Source: Hymenobacter piscis (lineage in GTDB: Bacteria > Bacteroidota > Bacteroidia > Cytophagales > Hymenobacteraceae). From it: a DNA stretch of 64,000 nucleotides. Both the position numbers and the translations under genes were made by a program. This document shows, piece after piece, positions 41,756-52,619 of this stretch (positions within the stretch are counted from its first letter, which is position 1; the number at the start of each line of letters is the position of its first letter). The stretch lies in the NCBI RefSeq assembly GCF_018760735.1, contig NZ_JAHHZN010000008.1, forward strand, positions 124,001 to 188,000, written 5' to 3'. The notes beneath the pieces were generated by a model. It had not been told where the DNA came from, made no database searches, and saw nothing but the letters and a program-made list of their open reading frames with translations.

Positions 41756-43949
41756 GCCGCTCGTTCACGCTGGCGGGGTTCTGCTTGTTGATGGAGACGA
41801 ACACGCCCAGAAACACCATGCGCGGGGCCGTGGGGCCGATGGCCACGCGGTTGAGCTGGCCGGTGGCGGCGGCGGGCTGGGTGGCGTAGCGGTAACCGAA
41901 CACGTTGGGGCGGGCCAGCACGTTGGTTACAGCGGCGTGCACCACGGTGAACTGCCCGAACAGGCGGGTGAGGTAGCTGGCGTTCAGGCTCAGGTCCTGG
42001 TAGCTGGGCAGGCGGCCCTGGTTATAGCCGGCCTCAGGGTGGTTGAGGTCGTGGTAGCGGCGGGGGCTGCCGTAGCTGGCCGTGGCCCCGAACTGGGTGT
42101 GCAGGGCCGGCACCCAGTACTTGGTCACGAGCGACACGTTGTGGCGGGCGGCGAAGGTGGGCACGGCCGCTACGGGGTCCTGGCGGTACTGACGGCGGGT
42201 GTCGAGGAAGCCGTAGCTGAGGTAGTACTCCAGGTATTTCACCGTTTTCCGGTCGCGCCAGAGCACGTCCACGCCCCGGGCGTACCCGGCGCCACCGTTG
42301 TCGAAGGCCCGCGGGTTGCGGGGGTTGAGGCCATCGAAGCGGGTGAGCTGCCGGTAGGTTTTGTGGTAGGCTTCCACCTGCAGCAGCTGGCCGGCGCGGG
42401 TGTACTGGTAGGTGAGCACCGCGTGGCGGGCCTGCTCGAAGCGCAGCTGGGGCGCGGCCACCAGCAGCAGGTTGTTATCAGGCGTCTGGTAGAAGTGGCC
42501 GTAGGCTCCCGAAACGGAACTGTTGTCGGTGGTCTGGTAGGCCAGGGCGAGGCGCGGGGCGGCGTTCCAGCGGCCCAGCAGGCCCGAGTACTCGGCGCGT
42601 GCCCCCACCCGGCCGGCCAGCCGGTTGAAGAGCTGAAAGTCACTTTCCACGAAGCCGGCCAGCCGCTTCTCCCGGAACTCCGGCCGGTAAGTCAGGGCCT
42701 GCGCAGCGTGGGGCTGCACCGTCTGGCTGACCTGCTGCACCAGCCCCTCGGCTCCCACCTTCACATTGAAGCGGGCTGCGGCCGAATCGTTGATGAGCAC
42801 CACCCGGGCCGTGAGGGCCTGCTCCAGGGTGCGCAGGCGCACGGAATCGGGACGCAGGCGCTGGTCGTCGCGGCTTAGGGCCAGGCCGCTTTGCAGACTC
42901 CAGCCCCGGCGCAGGGGACTGCGGAAGGTAGTGTTGAGGTAGGCATTGCCGCTGCGCAAACCCACCGTCTGGGTGCCGGCCGGCTCGGGGCTGGGCTGCC
43001 CGATTTGCAGCTGCTGCCCGTTCCAGGTGCCGTACACTTTCAGCATGCCGGCGGCCCCGGTGCGGTGCTGCAACGCCACCGAGGTGGCGAGGCCGCGCGG
43101 GGCCTGGTCCCAGCGCACATTCTGGGGCAGCAGGGCGGCGTAGGGCGCCAGGTTGGTGTAGTCGGCCGTGAGAGCCAGCGAAGTCCGCTCCCAGCGCTTG
43201 GTGCGCGAGGCCCCCAGGAACACCGAGGTGGCCGACAGGCCGGTTTGCGTTTCGGGGGCCAGGTCGGTGGAGTGGAGCAGCAGCACGCCCGACAGCGCCT
43301 GCCCGTAGAGGGCCGAGTAGCCGCCGGTACTGAACACGGTGCCCTTGAACAGGGTGGGCGAAAATCGCCCCCGGGCCGGCACGGCCGCCACCGTGGCGTT
43401 GTAGGGGTTCTGCACGGGCAGCCCGTCGAGGTAGACTTTGGTTTCCGCGGCCGCCCCGCCCCGCACGAACAGCATGCCGTCCTCGCCCACCCGGGTGGTG
43501 CCGGGCAGGGTGTTGAAGGCGGCCGCCACGTCGGCCAGGGCCCCGGCGGTGGTCTGGATGTCGCGGGTGGTGAGGGCGGCGCTGCGGTGCTCGTCGCTGG
43601 CCTCGAAAGCCCCGGCCGTAATCACCACCGAGCCCAGGGCGTGGGGCGAGCTGCGGAGCACGAAACTCAGCGGCGCGGCCGGCGCGGGCAGCGTCAGGGG
43701 CTGCTCACTGGTAATGAAGCCCAGCAGGCTCGCCTGCAGCACGTAGGAGCCGGGGGCGGCCCCGGTTTCAAACCGGAACCCGCCCACCGAATCGGTGCTG
43801 GTGCCATCGAAGGTGCCGCGCAGAAACACGTTCACGCCCGGCAGGGGCTGGCCGGCCGCATCGCGCACGGTACCGCGCAGGGTGGCAGATTGGGCCCGGG
43901 CAGTCAGCACGGGCAGCAGCAACAGGAGCAGGAACAGCAGGCGTTTCAT
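41748..43949 (-). CDS. TonB-dependent receptor with carboxypeptidase-regulatory-like domain
   Basis: The 733-residue outer-membrane protein begins with a signal peptide (MKRLLFLLLLLLPVLTARA). A CarboxypepD_reg-like domain follows (SATLRGTVRDAAGQPLPGVN, about 20-105), then the plug (ITAGAFEASDEHRSAALTTR...FNTLPGTTRVGEDGMLFVRG) and a beta-barrel of about 500 residues. There is no SusD partner and no TonB box was identified. The last residues and the stop lie at the edge of a phrase repeat. Its promoter region (43972-44043) carries the tandem GACGCTTC operator. It imports an unknown substrate, perhaps a siderophore, peptide or glycan; nothing in the barrel settles which. Confidence 0.92.
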   Translation of the reverse strand: MKRLLFLLLLLLPVLTARAQSATLRGTVRDAAGQPLPGVNVFLRGTFDGTSTDSVGGFRFETGAAPGSYVLQASLLGFITSEQPLTLPAPAAPLSFVLRSSPHALGSVVITAGAFEASDEHRSAALTTRDIQTTAGALADVAAAFNTLPGTTRVGEDGMLFVRGGAAAETKVYLDGLPVQNPYNATVAAVPARGRFSPTLFKGTVFSTGGYSALYGQALSGVLLLHSTDLAPETQTGLSATSVFLGASRTKRWERTSLALTADYTNLAPYAALLPQNVRWDQAPRGLATSVALQHRTGAAGMLKVYGTWNGQQLQIGQPSPEPAGTQTVGLRSGNAYLNTTFRSPLRRGWSLQSGLALSRDDQRLRPDSVRLRTLEQALTARVVLINDSAAARFNVKVGAEGLVQQVSQTVQPHAAQALTYRPEFREKRLAGFVESDFQLFNRLAGRVGARAEYSGLLGRWNAAPRLALAYQTTDNSSVSGAYGHFYQTPDNNLLLVAAPQLRFEQARHAVLTYQYTRAGQLLQVEAYHKTYRQLTRFDGLNPRNPRAFDNGGAGYARGVDVLWRDRKTVKYLEYYLSYGFLDTRRQYRQDPVAAVPTFAARHNVSLVTKYWVPALHTQFGATASYGSPRRYHDLNHPEAGYNQGRLPSYQDLSLNASYLTRLFGQFTVVHAAVTNVLARPNVFGYRYATQPAAATGQLNRVAIGPTAPRMVFLGVFVSINKQNPASVNERPE

Positions 43950-43971
43950 AGCGGTAGCGGGGAAGGTTGCC

Positions 43972-44043
43972 CAAAAGTGGGTCGCCGCCGGAGCCGCTGA
44001 AACTCGCCCTTACCGAACCGTCGGATTTCCGGGATGAAGCGTC
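43972..44043 (-). promoter_or_regulatory. Tandem GACGCTTC operator plus CAnnTTTG promoter, copy 2 (TonB receptor)
   Basis: On the minus strand, GACGCTTC (44043-44036) and GACGGTTC (44022-44015) have a 21-bp period; 35 nt later is CACTTTTG (43979-43972), 22 nt before the receptor ATG. A TTTCAG is placed as in copy 1. The 21-bp period equals two helical turns, which suits a LytTR dimer. Confidence 0.78.
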
Positions 44044-44045
44044 GG

Positions 44046-44252
44046 TTGAGTTGGTTGTTGGTTGTTAAAGAAAGAACGGCATTCCGAGCGAAGGCGAAGC
44101 CGGAGCCGAGGAATCTCGCGTGCTGAGGTTGCCACACTACTTCTGTCGTCTGGTTACCGTCCCAGTGTCAGCACGCGAGATTCCTCGGCTGCACTCGGAA
44201 TGACGCTCCTTTTTACTGACAACTGACAACGAGTAACTGACAACCAACTCAC
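44046..44252. repeat. Nested palindrome: TTGGTTGTTGTCAG phrases around a family A element
   Basis: The outer phrases (44046-44068 and 44216-44250) are complementary in type; the inner arms are of the CATTCCGAGCG...GAGGAATCTCGCGTGCTGA type (44080-44127; 44167-44206). It starts next to the receptor operator and ends at the stop codon of the glycosidase gene. Confidence 0.85.
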
Positions 44253-44989
44253 TCCTGCGTCACGCCTACCATCACGCCGAAGTCGCCATCGGTTTGGAAG
44301 CTGCCGCCGGCCGGCCAGTAGGTGCGCGACACGAACCCATCCAGATACAGCGCCTCCCGGCAGCCGCAGCGCTGGAAGTAGCGGGCGAAATCGTAGAAAC
44401 TGACCTTCCGGCGCGACATCACCAGCAGCACCCGCCCATCGGGCAGCAGCCCCACGCCGTTGCGCACCTGCACATTGGCCGAACCAGCCCGAAATGCCGG
44501 GTTCAAGCGGCCGTGCACCAGCAGCAGCGGCCCCGACTGGGTGGCAAACTGCACCGACCCCACCCCATCAAACGCAGCCGTGGCGCAGATGCCGGCGCGG
44601 CGGGCAGCTGTGAGGTAGAACACGCCGTTGGGCGGCAGGTAGAAGTTGCCCGCGCCCCGGCCGGTATCCAGGGGCGTGCGCGTCCGGCCGTTTTCCACAA
44701 ACAAACCCACGGGTCGGTGGTCGGGGCGGTACATGCCGCCGTTGCAGGCAAACACCAGCCGGCGGCCGCGCCGGGCCAACCAGTCGCGCAGCCGGCCCAG
44801 GCTGCCCAGCCGCGTGCCGGCCTCGTCCTGGTAGTAGAGTTGCAGGTGCTGGCGGCGCGGGTCTACCTCAAATGCCAGAAACCGGTCGTCGTCGTCAGAA
44901 GTACCCGCCGCGGCGGGCGCGGCCCGGTGTTGCCAGAGTAGCAGCAGCCCACTCAAAACGACCAGCAGTGCGTATCGGCGGCTCCTCAT
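44249..44989 (-). CDS. Phosphodiester glycosidase family protein (NAGPA-like domain)
   Basis: The 246-residue protein begins with a hydrophobic anchor (YALLVVLSGLLLLWQH), then a domain with FACNGGMYRPDHRPVGLFVENG, GNFYLPPNGVFYLT, QVRNGVGLLPDGRVLLVMSR and EALYLDGFVSRTYW. These are the signature parts of the phosphodiester glycosidase (NAGPA, formerly DUF2233) family, which removes sugars from phosphodiester links such as those of phosphoglycans. The normal length is about 250. It is probably periplasmic or membrane-attached. No linked glycan genes are present. The stop lies at the start of a TGAGTTGGTTGTCAG phrase. Confidence 0.88.
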   Translation of the reverse strand: MRSRRYALLVVLSGLLLLWQHRAAPAAAGTSDDDDRFLAFEVDPRRQHLQLYYQDEAGTRLGSLGRLRDWLARRGRRLVFACNGGMYRPDHRPVGLFVENGRTRTPLDTGRGAGNFYLPPNGVFYLTAARRAGICATAAFDGVGSVQFATQSGPLLLVHGRLNPAFRAGSANVQVRNGVGLLPDGRVLLVMSRRKVSFYDFARYFQRCGCREALYLDGFVSRTYWPAGGSFQTDGDFGVMVGVTQE

Positions 44990-45015
44990 CTTGTTTCATT
45001 CGCCATCCGCACCCC

Positions 45016-46977
<1,962 letters not shown>

Positions 46978-47103
46978 ACAAAACACGGATTTGCCGGGCG
47001 GAGCGGGCGGGGCGGAAATATGTCTCCCGCAGCCACCGTCAGGCTTACCGCGAATATCCAACAAAATAGATAAATACCAGCCGGGCCGGGCAGCCCCCTG
47101 CCC

Positions 47104-47140
47104 TTGACCACCCGCTCCGCCCTGCTACCTTTGCCCCATG
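47104..47140 (+). promoter_or_regulatory. Promoter with TTG -33 and TACCTTTG -7 elements at the GNAT start
   Basis: TTG at 47104-47106 is 19 nt before TACCTTTG (47126-47133), which matches TAnnTTTG exactly; CCCC and ATG follow. The predicted start of transcription is at or within a few bases of the ATG, so the message is probably leaderless. Confidence 0.75.
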
Positions 47141-47587
47141 CCCCTGACCTGGACCCTCAAACCCTTCGCCGACCTGACTACGGCCGAACTCTACGCCCTG
47201 CTGCAACTGCGCTCCGAAGTTTTCGTGGTGGAGCAAACCTGCCCGTTTCAGGATATCGACGGCCAGGACCAGGCCGCCTGGCACCTGCTGGGCTACACGG
47301 CGGCGGGCGAACTGGCCGCCTACAGCCGCCTGTTCGGGGCCGGCATCAGCTACCCCGAGGCCAGCATCGGGCGGGTGGTGGTGAGCCCGCGCCACCGCCG
47401 CGGCGGCCACGGCCGGGAGCTCCTGCGCGAGTCGTTGGCCGCCCTGGCGCAACTGTTCGGCTCCCAGCCCATCCAGATCGGGGCCCAGCGCTACCTGCAG
47501 GCGTTCTACGAGAGTTTCGGCTTCCGGCAGGTGGGTGCGGGCTACCTCGAAGACGGCATTCCGCACCTCCACATGGTGCGGGCCTGA
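47138..47587 (+). CDS. GNAT acetyltransferase, ElaA type
   Basis: The 149-residue protein has the ElaA-like N-terminus LYALLQLRSEVFVVEQTCPFQDIDGQD and the acetyl-CoA loop IGRVVVSPRHRRGGHGRELL (R/Q-x-x-G-x-G/A pattern), ending with FYESFGFRQVGAGYLEDGIPHLHM. The length is right for ElaA. It presumably acetylates a small molecule or protein N-terminus; no substrate is known. It is monocistronic, with its own promoter at 47104-47133 and a bidirectional terminator at 47677-47720. Confidence 0.9.
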   Translation: MPLTWTLKPFADLTTAELYALLQLRSEVFVVEQTCPFQDIDGQDQAAWHLLGYTAAGELAAYSRLFGAGISYPEASIGRVVVSPRHRRGGHGRELLRESLAALAQLFGSQPIQIGAQRYLQAFYESFGFRQVGAGYLEDGIPHLHMVRA

Positions 47588-47676
47588 CGCCGGCTGCCCC
47601 GCCGCCAGGAAAAAATGGGCCGGCCTTGTGCGGCTAGGCAGCCGGGGTAGCTCCCGCGCCGGTTGCCGTAGTATTA

Positions 47677-47720
47677 AAGTACAACGCCCCGCTCACTACG
47701 TGAGCGGGGCGTTGTACTTT
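47677..47720. terminator. Bidirectional terminator between convergent genes
   Basis: AAAGTACAACGCCCCGCTCA pairs perfectly with its complement ending TGTACTTT; both strands end in a run of T. It lies between the acetyltransferase stop (47587) and the peptidase stop (47750). Confidence 0.9.
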
Positions 47721-47749
47721 ATCCATGTACTGGATTATCGACGTGCTGG

Positions 47750-50194
47750 CTACTTCGTGCCGGTCGGGCCGGCGGCCTTTTCGGGGGTCGGGGCGGGGGC
47801 GTTCTTCACGAATTTATCGAGCCAGCTGTTCATCTCCCAGAGCATGTGCAGCAGTGATTCCCTGCCGGTGTAGCCGTGGCTCTCGTAGGGCAGCAGCACC
47901 AGGCGGGTGCTGGCGCCATAGCTCTTGAGGGCCGTGTAGTAGCGTTCCGACTGCATGGGGAAGGTGCCGGTGTTGTTGTCGGCCTCGCCGTGGATGAGCA
48001 GCAGCGGGGTCTTCATCTTGTCGGCGTTCTGGAAGGGCGACATGGTATTGTACACGTCGGGGGCCTGCCAGTAGGTACGCTGCTCATTCTGGAAGCCAAA
48101 GGGCGTGAGCGTGCGGTTATAGGCCCCGCTGCGGGCCACCCCGGCCCGGAACATGTTGCTGTGGGTGAGCAGGTTGGCCGTCATGAAAGCCCCGTAGGAG
48201 TGGCCGCCCACGGCCACGCGGTTGGCATCCACCACGCCCCGGCGCACGCCCTCCTCAATGGCGGCCCGGGCGCTGGCCACGAGCTGGGTGACGTAGGTGT
48301 CGTTGGGCTCCTTGTCGCCCTCGCCCACGATGGGGATGCTGGCGTTATCGAGCACGGCGTAGCCCATGGTCACGAAGGCCGCCGCCCCCCAGTAGCTGAT
48401 GCGGTTGAACTGATAGGGCGAGCCGTTGACCTGGCCGGCGGCGGCGGCACTCTTGAACTCGGCCGGGTAAGCCCACAGGAAGGTGGGCAGCGGGCCGTCC
48501 TCCTTCTTATAGCCCGCGGGCAGGTAGAGCATGGCCGTCAGCTCCACCCCGTCGGCCCGCTTGTAGCGCAGCTGTTCCTTCTGGATGCCTTTAAGCTGAG
48601 GGTACGGGTGGGGAAAATTGGTGATCTGCAACGGGGCGATGCGCCGCACGAGGTTGCGTACGTAGTAGTTCGGGTTTTCGGCGGGCTGCTCCTGGGTGGT
48701 GAGCAGCACCCGGTTCCGGGCATCAAGCACGGCCACGGGCCGCTCGAAGACGGGGGCCTGGGAGCGCCAGAGCTCCTGGCTTTTGCCGGTTTTGAGGTTG
48801 AGCAGGCTCACGAAGGGCCGGTCGCCATCGGCCGAGGCGCCCGTGCCATTGAGCAGCAGCAGTTCGTTCTGGGGCAGCAGGTTGAGTACGTCGCGGCCGT
48901 ACTGGTTGCGGCGGGTATCGGGCCGGCCGGGGTCGGAGTAGCGGTCTTCAAAGGAGCGGTCGAAGAGGGTACTAGCCTGCCAGGTGCGCGGCTTCACAAG
49001 TTTAGTGAGCGTCTTGCGCGACTGCCACCACGTTTCCGTGGCCAGGGCCACGTTGTCGTCGCCCCACTCAAAGCCGCGGAAGCGGTATTGGGCAGCGTAA
49101 ATCTGCTTGGGTCTGCCCGTAAAGGGCGCTTCGAGGGCGAATACTTTGTCGCGGATGGCGGCCGGCTGCCTGGGGTTGCCCCCGTCCTGGGCTTCGGTGT
49201 AGTAGACGGTGGCCGGCGCGTCGTTGCGCCAGTCGTAGTCGCGTGGGCCGGTGGGGGCGCCATCGGGGCTGTAGGGCACGTTTTCCTGGGCGGGCGTGTC
49301 GGCCAGTAGTTTCACCCGGGTGCCATCGAGGGTAAACACCTCCGTGCGCGTGGGGAAGCGGTACACCGGCACGAGGTAGGAGAACGGGGCGTGCAGGGTC
49401 TGGGTGAGCACGTAGCGGCCATCGGGTGAGGGCTGGGCCTCGGCCATGATACCCGGCTGGCCGATGGGCCGGGTCTGGCCATCAAGCCCCAGGCGCATAA
49501 CCTGGGCCGTGGCGTAATACTGGAACTGCGCCTCGTCGGAGGGGTTTTTGAGCAGGTCCTGGTAGGTGGGGGCCTGGCCCGAGCGGCCGAGGTTTTCCTG
49601 TACCGTGGGGCCGGCCGGCACCCGGCTCACTGCCGGCGCGGGCCCGCGCCCGGCCGGTACGGCCCGCACGATAAAACCCTGCCCATCGGAAAGCCAGGCA
49701 TAGGGCGTGCCCAGCACGGCGTTCAGGGCCACGCTGCCCACCCGCCGGGCCGCGGCGGTGGCCACGTCGGCCACGTAGAGCTCGATCTGGCTATCGGTGG
49801 TGTGAGTGAAGGCAATCCGGGTTTCGTCGGGCGACCATTGCACGTAGCTCAGGCGGGCGTCGGCGGGCAGGCCCGTTACCGGCACTTCGGCCCCGGACGG
49901 TATTTTTTTGAGCTTCAGCCCGGTCAGGTACTGGGCCCGGCTGGGGCCGGTGGTGGCGGGATTGAGGCGCAGGCCCGCCAGCCGCAGCTCGGGCTGCGAA
50001 AGCTCGGCAATGGTGGGGTTGGCGGCCCGCTCCAGAATCACCAGGTACTGGCCCTTGGAGTCGACGCTCACGCCCGGGGTGGGCGGCACGGTTACGAGGT
50101 CGGCCAGGGCCTGGGGCGGCGTCTGGTACGTAGCGGCATCCTGGGCCACGGCATAGGTGCTGAGCAGCAGCAGCCCCATCAGGAGTTTTTTCAT
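47750..50194 (-). CDS. Secreted S9 family peptidase (glutamyl endopeptidase-like subgroup)
   Basis: The 814-residue protein begins MKKLLMGLLLLSTYAVAQDA, a signal peptide cut near VAQ. A beta-propeller of about 500 residues (repeats such as YVQWSPDETRIAFTHTTDSQIELYVAD) precedes an alpha/beta hydrolase domain with nucleophile Ser666 in GGHSYGAFM, Asp739 in HGEADNNTG and His773 in ESHGYTG. The length and EADNNTGTFP segment suit the S9D/glutamyl endopeptidase-like group of Bacteroidota and plant chloroplasts. It cleaves peptides in the periplasm or outside. It is monocistronic, converging on the acetyltransferase gene through a strong bidirectional terminator. Confidence 0.92.
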   Translation of the reverse strand: MKKLLMGLLLLSTYAVAQDAATYQTPPQALADLVTVPPTPGVSVDSKGQYLVILERAANPTIAELSQPELRLAGLRLNPATTGPSRAQYLTGLKLKKIPSGAEVPVTGLPADARLSYVQWSPDETRIAFTHTTDSQIELYVADVATAAARRVGSVALNAVLGTPYAWLSDGQGFIVRAVPAGRGPAPAVSRVPAGPTVQENLGRSGQAPTYQDLLKNPSDEAQFQYYATAQVMRLGLDGQTRPIGQPGIMAEAQPSPDGRYVLTQTLHAPFSYLVPVYRFPTRTEVFTLDGTRVKLLADTPAQENVPYSPDGAPTGPRDYDWRNDAPATVYYTEAQDGGNPRQPAAIRDKVFALEAPFTGRPKQIYAAQYRFRGFEWGDDNVALATETWWQSRKTLTKLVKPRTWQASTLFDRSFEDRYSDPGRPDTRRNQYGRDVLNLLPQNELLLLNGTGASADGDRPFVSLLNLKTGKSQELWRSQAPVFERPVAVLDARNRVLLTTQEQPAENPNYYVRNLVRRIAPLQITNFPHPYPQLKGIQKEQLRYKRADGVELTAMLYLPAGYKKEDGPLPTFLWAYPAEFKSAAAAGQVNGSPYQFNRISYWGAAAFVTMGYAVLDNASIPIVGEGDKEPNDTYVTQLVASARAAIEEGVRRGVVDANRVAVGGHSYGAFMTANLLTHSNMFRAGVARSGAYNRTLTPFGFQNEQRTYWQAPDVYNTMSPFQNADKMKTPLLLIHGEADNNTGTFPMQSERYYTALKSYGASTRLVLLPYESHGYTGRESLLHMLWEMNSWLDKFVKNAPAPTPEKAAGPTGTK

Positions 50195-50505
50195 AACGAC
50201 TTGCTTTTAATTGCGACGAGCTAAAGTTTGCCCAAAATGTCCGGAAACCAAGCCGGGCATTTCAGATGGGTACTCGCCCTCCGCCACCAGCCCTGGCCAA
50301 GCACGCCGGGGCCGCGCCGCCGCCGCCGGCAGGCCTGGTAGTCAGGAAGTACCCGAACAGGGAGCACCCGAACAGGAAGCCACGAGAATACTGCGCGGCT
50401 TTTCGGGTAAAAACCCCGAATATTGACCGGCTGATTCTTCCGGCAGCCTGCGCTGAGGCCGGGACGTTTGTGAATGCGGGCACCGGGCCCTATTTTCCGA
50501 CTGAT
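50195..50505. other. 311-bp divergent intergenic region
   Basis: No gene is seen. It contains a tandem pair ACCCGAACAGGGAGC/ACCCGAACAGGAAGC (about 50351-50380), and TATTTTCC at 50491-50498 just upstream of the 50506 start could be a -7 element for that gene. Confidence 0.5.
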
Positions 50506-51120
50506 ATGCTTATTTACGGTTACCGCGCTTCGCACCTGCTTACCGAGCCCGTGGCGGGCACCTGCCCGGCCTGCGCCACCTCCGATGGACTGCGCACGAG
50601 CGTATTCGGGCGCTACGCGCACGTGTACTGGTTTCCGCTGCTGCCCATTGGCAAAACGGGGGCAGCAGAGTGCGCCCACTGCCAGTTCGTTGTGCGACCC
50701 AAGGAAATGGATGCCTCGCTGAAGCAGGCATTCCGGCAGCTCAAGCAGCGCAGCCGCGCCCCGTGGTGGCATTTTGCAGGCCTGCTGGTAGCCCTGGTCG
50801 GACTGGGATGGGGGCTGGTAGCTCACAGCAACGATGCGCGGGCCAACCAGTCGTTTATCACCCTGCCCCACAAGGGCGACCTCTACCACGTGCGCACCGC
50901 CAACGGCCACTATTCGCTCTGGAAGGTTCAGGACGTGACCGGCAACGCCGTGAAGCTGCTGGCCAACAACTACGAAATCGACAACCAGACCAAGGTCAAC
51001 GAGCTCAACCGCCCCGAGAACTTCGGCTCCGACCCGCTCGAGCTCACCCGCTACGACCTGAACATCATGCTGGCCAAGGAAGAAATTGTGGACGTAGAAC
51101 GGCCGGCGGAAAAAAACTAA
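50506..51120 (+). CDS. Zinc-ribbon membrane protein of unknown function
   Basis: The ATG at 50506 (MLIYGYRASHLLTEPVAGTC) gives 204 residues; the longer upstream frame is proline- and arginine-rich noise. Two cysteine pairs, TCPACATSDG and ECAHCQFVV, form a probable zinc ribbon around residues 18-62. A membrane segment follows (WWHFAGLLVALVGLGWGLVA, about 85-105), then a C-terminal domain (FITLPHKGDLYHVRTANGHYSLWKVQDVTG) outside or in the periplasm. The plan is like small zinc-ribbon proteins of Bacteroidota that are unassigned. Function unknown. Confidence 0.82.
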   Translation: MLIYGYRASHLLTEPVAGTCPACATSDGLRTSVFGRYAHVYWFPLLPIGKTGAAECAHCQFVVRPKEMDASLKQAFRQLKQRSRAPWWHFAGLLVALVGLGWGLVAHSNDARANQSFITLPHKGDLYHVRTANGHYSLWKVQDVTGNAVKLLANNYEIDNQTKVNELNRPENFGSDPLELTRYDLNIMLAKEEIVDVERPAEKN

Positions 51121-51168
51121 GAAGGCAGAGCGAAGAAAAAGTCCGGACGGGCCGCCTTTACGGGCCGT

Positions 51169-51414
51169 TTACAGCCCCTTCGGCAGGCGGATGGCGTCGA
51201 GGTAGTCGCGCAGGCCGCCGGAGTGCTGGAAGAGGTGAAGGAACAGGATATGCTCCGAGTCGTACTCGCACCATTCCTCGGCGTAGAAGTCGGCCACCGC
51301 AAACAGGCGCAGGCGGAAGCTGTCCTGGCGCCGCTCGGCCAGCAGGCGGCCGTGCCGGCGCAGGTACTCCGTCTGGCGGTACATGTGCAGCTGTTTGAAG
51401 TCGGCGTATTTCAT
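51169..51414 (-). CDS. Small hypothetical protein, Tyr/Arg-rich
   Basis: The 81-residue protein from the ATG at 51412-51414 reads MKYADFKQLHMYRQTEYLRR and contains FRLRLFAVADFYAEEWCEYDSE and HILFLHLFQHSGGLRDYLD. It has no signal peptide or membrane segment and looks mostly helical. Codon use suits a real gene and its start is immediately preceded by a GC-rich spacer shared with dinB on the other strand. No family is recognised. It converges with the zinc-ribbon gene. Confidence 0.7.
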   Translation of the reverse strand: MKYADFKQLHMYRQTEYLRRHGRLLAERRQDSFRLRLFAVADFYAEEWCEYDSEHILFLHLFQHSGGLRDYLDAIRLPKGL

Positions 51415-51525
51415 GGCGGCGGCGCCCCAAGATACGGCCGGCCCGGCAGACGTCCGCCGCCCCGCTTCCAGCTGGCCCCGGCCGGGCCGCCGGAAGCCGC
51501 CGCTGGTTTTCCGGCCGGGCTTACC

Positions 51526-51539
51526 GAAATTTGGGGGTG
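51526..51539 (+). promoter_or_regulatory. -7-like element GAAATTTG before the dinB GTG start
   Basis: GAAATTTG (51526-51533) fits TAnnTTTG except at the first base and lies 3 nt before GTG at 51537. This supports the GTG start and a leaderless message. Confidence 0.5.
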
Positions 51540-52619
51540 GAACCCACCGCCGAAACCCGCAAAATCATTCACCTCGACATGGACGCGTTCTACGCCTCCG
51601 TGGAGCAGCGCGACCAGCCGGAGCTGCGCGGGCGGCCCGTGGCCGTGGGCGGAGCCCGGGCCCGGGGCGTGGTGGCGGCGGCCAGCTACGAGGCCCGCCG
51701 GTTCGGGGTGCGCTCGGCCATGCCCGCCGCCACGGCCCTGCGCAAGTGCCCGGAGCTGGTGTTCGTGAAGCCCCGCTTCGAGGTGTACAAGGAAGTTTCG
51801 CGGCAGATCCGGGCCATCTTCGCCGAGTACACGCCGCTTATCGAGCCGCTTTCCCTGGATGAGGCCTACCTCGACGTGACCGAAAACCTCAAGGGGCTGC
51901 CCCTGGCCAGCGAGGTAGCCCGCCACATCCGGGCCGAGATTCTGCGCCAGACCCAGCTCACGGCCTCGGCCGGCATCAGCTACAATAAGTTTCTGGCCAA
52001 GCTGGCCTCCGATTACCGCAAACCCAACGGCCAGTTCGTGATCCGGCCCGAGCAGGGGCTGGCCTTCGTGGAGAAGCTGCGGGTGGGCGAGTTTCACGGC
52101 ATCGGGCCGGCCACCGCGGCCCGGCTCAACCAGCTCGGCATCTTCTCGGGCCTCGATTTACGGCAGCAGTCGGAAACGTTTCTGCGCCAGCACTTCGGCA
52201 AGGCCGGCGGCTACTACTACCTTATCGCCCGGGCCCAGGACCCGCGGCCCGTGCGGCCCGACCGGGTGCGCAAGTCCATCGGCTCGGAAACCACCTTCGA
52301 GCACGACCTGACCAGCTACGACGACCTTTGGGCCCGCCTGCTGCCCTGCCTCACTGCCACCTGGGAGCAGGCCCAGCGCCTGGGCCTGCGCGGCCGCACG
52401 CTCACGCTCAAAATCAAGTACGCCGACTTCCAGCAAATCACCCGCAGCCGCACCCTTTTCGCCCCCCTGCCCCACCGCGACCAGGCCGAGCGCCTCGCCC
52501 AGGAACTGCTCCGGGCTCAGCTGCCGCTTCCCCGGGGCGTGCGCCTGCTCGGCCTCACCCTCTCCAACCTTGAAAGCCAGGAAGACCTGGTCGGCCAGCA
52601 GCTGGGCCTGGCGTTGTGA
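51537..52619 (+). CDS. dinB: DNA polymerase IV (Y-family)
   Basis: A GTG at 51537 gives 360 residues (VEPTAETRKIIHLDMDAFYA); a TTG at 51531 is the only upstream option. The catalytic acids are in IIHLDMDAFYASVEQRD and EPLSLDEAYLDVTE. The thumb helix-hairpin-helix segment is RVGEFHGIGPATAARLNQLG and the little finger domain follows (KSIGSETTFEHDLTSYDDL, LTLKIKYADFQQITRSRTL). It is an error-prone translesion polymerase. The C-terminus (EDLVGQQLGLAL) lacks a clear beta-clamp motif, although QQLGLAL is close to the QxxLxF form. The stop lies in the first TTGTGAGTTG phrase of the repeat. Confidence 0.95.
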   Translation: MEPTAETRKIIHLDMDAFYASVEQRDQPELRGRPVAVGGARARGVVAAASYEARRFGVRSAMPAATALRKCPELVFVKPRFEVYKEVSRQIRAIFAEYTPLIEPLSLDEAYLDVTENLKGLPLASEVARHIRAEILRQTQLTASAGISYNKFLAKLASDYRKPNGQFVIRPEQGLAFVEKLRVGEFHGIGPATAARLNQLGIFSGLDLRQQSETFLRQHFGKAGGYYYLIARAQDPRPVRPDRVRKSIGSETTFEHDLTSYDDLWARLLPCLTATWEQAQRLGLRGRTLTLKIKYADFQQITRSRTLFAPLPHRDQAERLAQELLRAQLPLPRGVRLLGLTLSNLESQEDLVGQQLGLAL

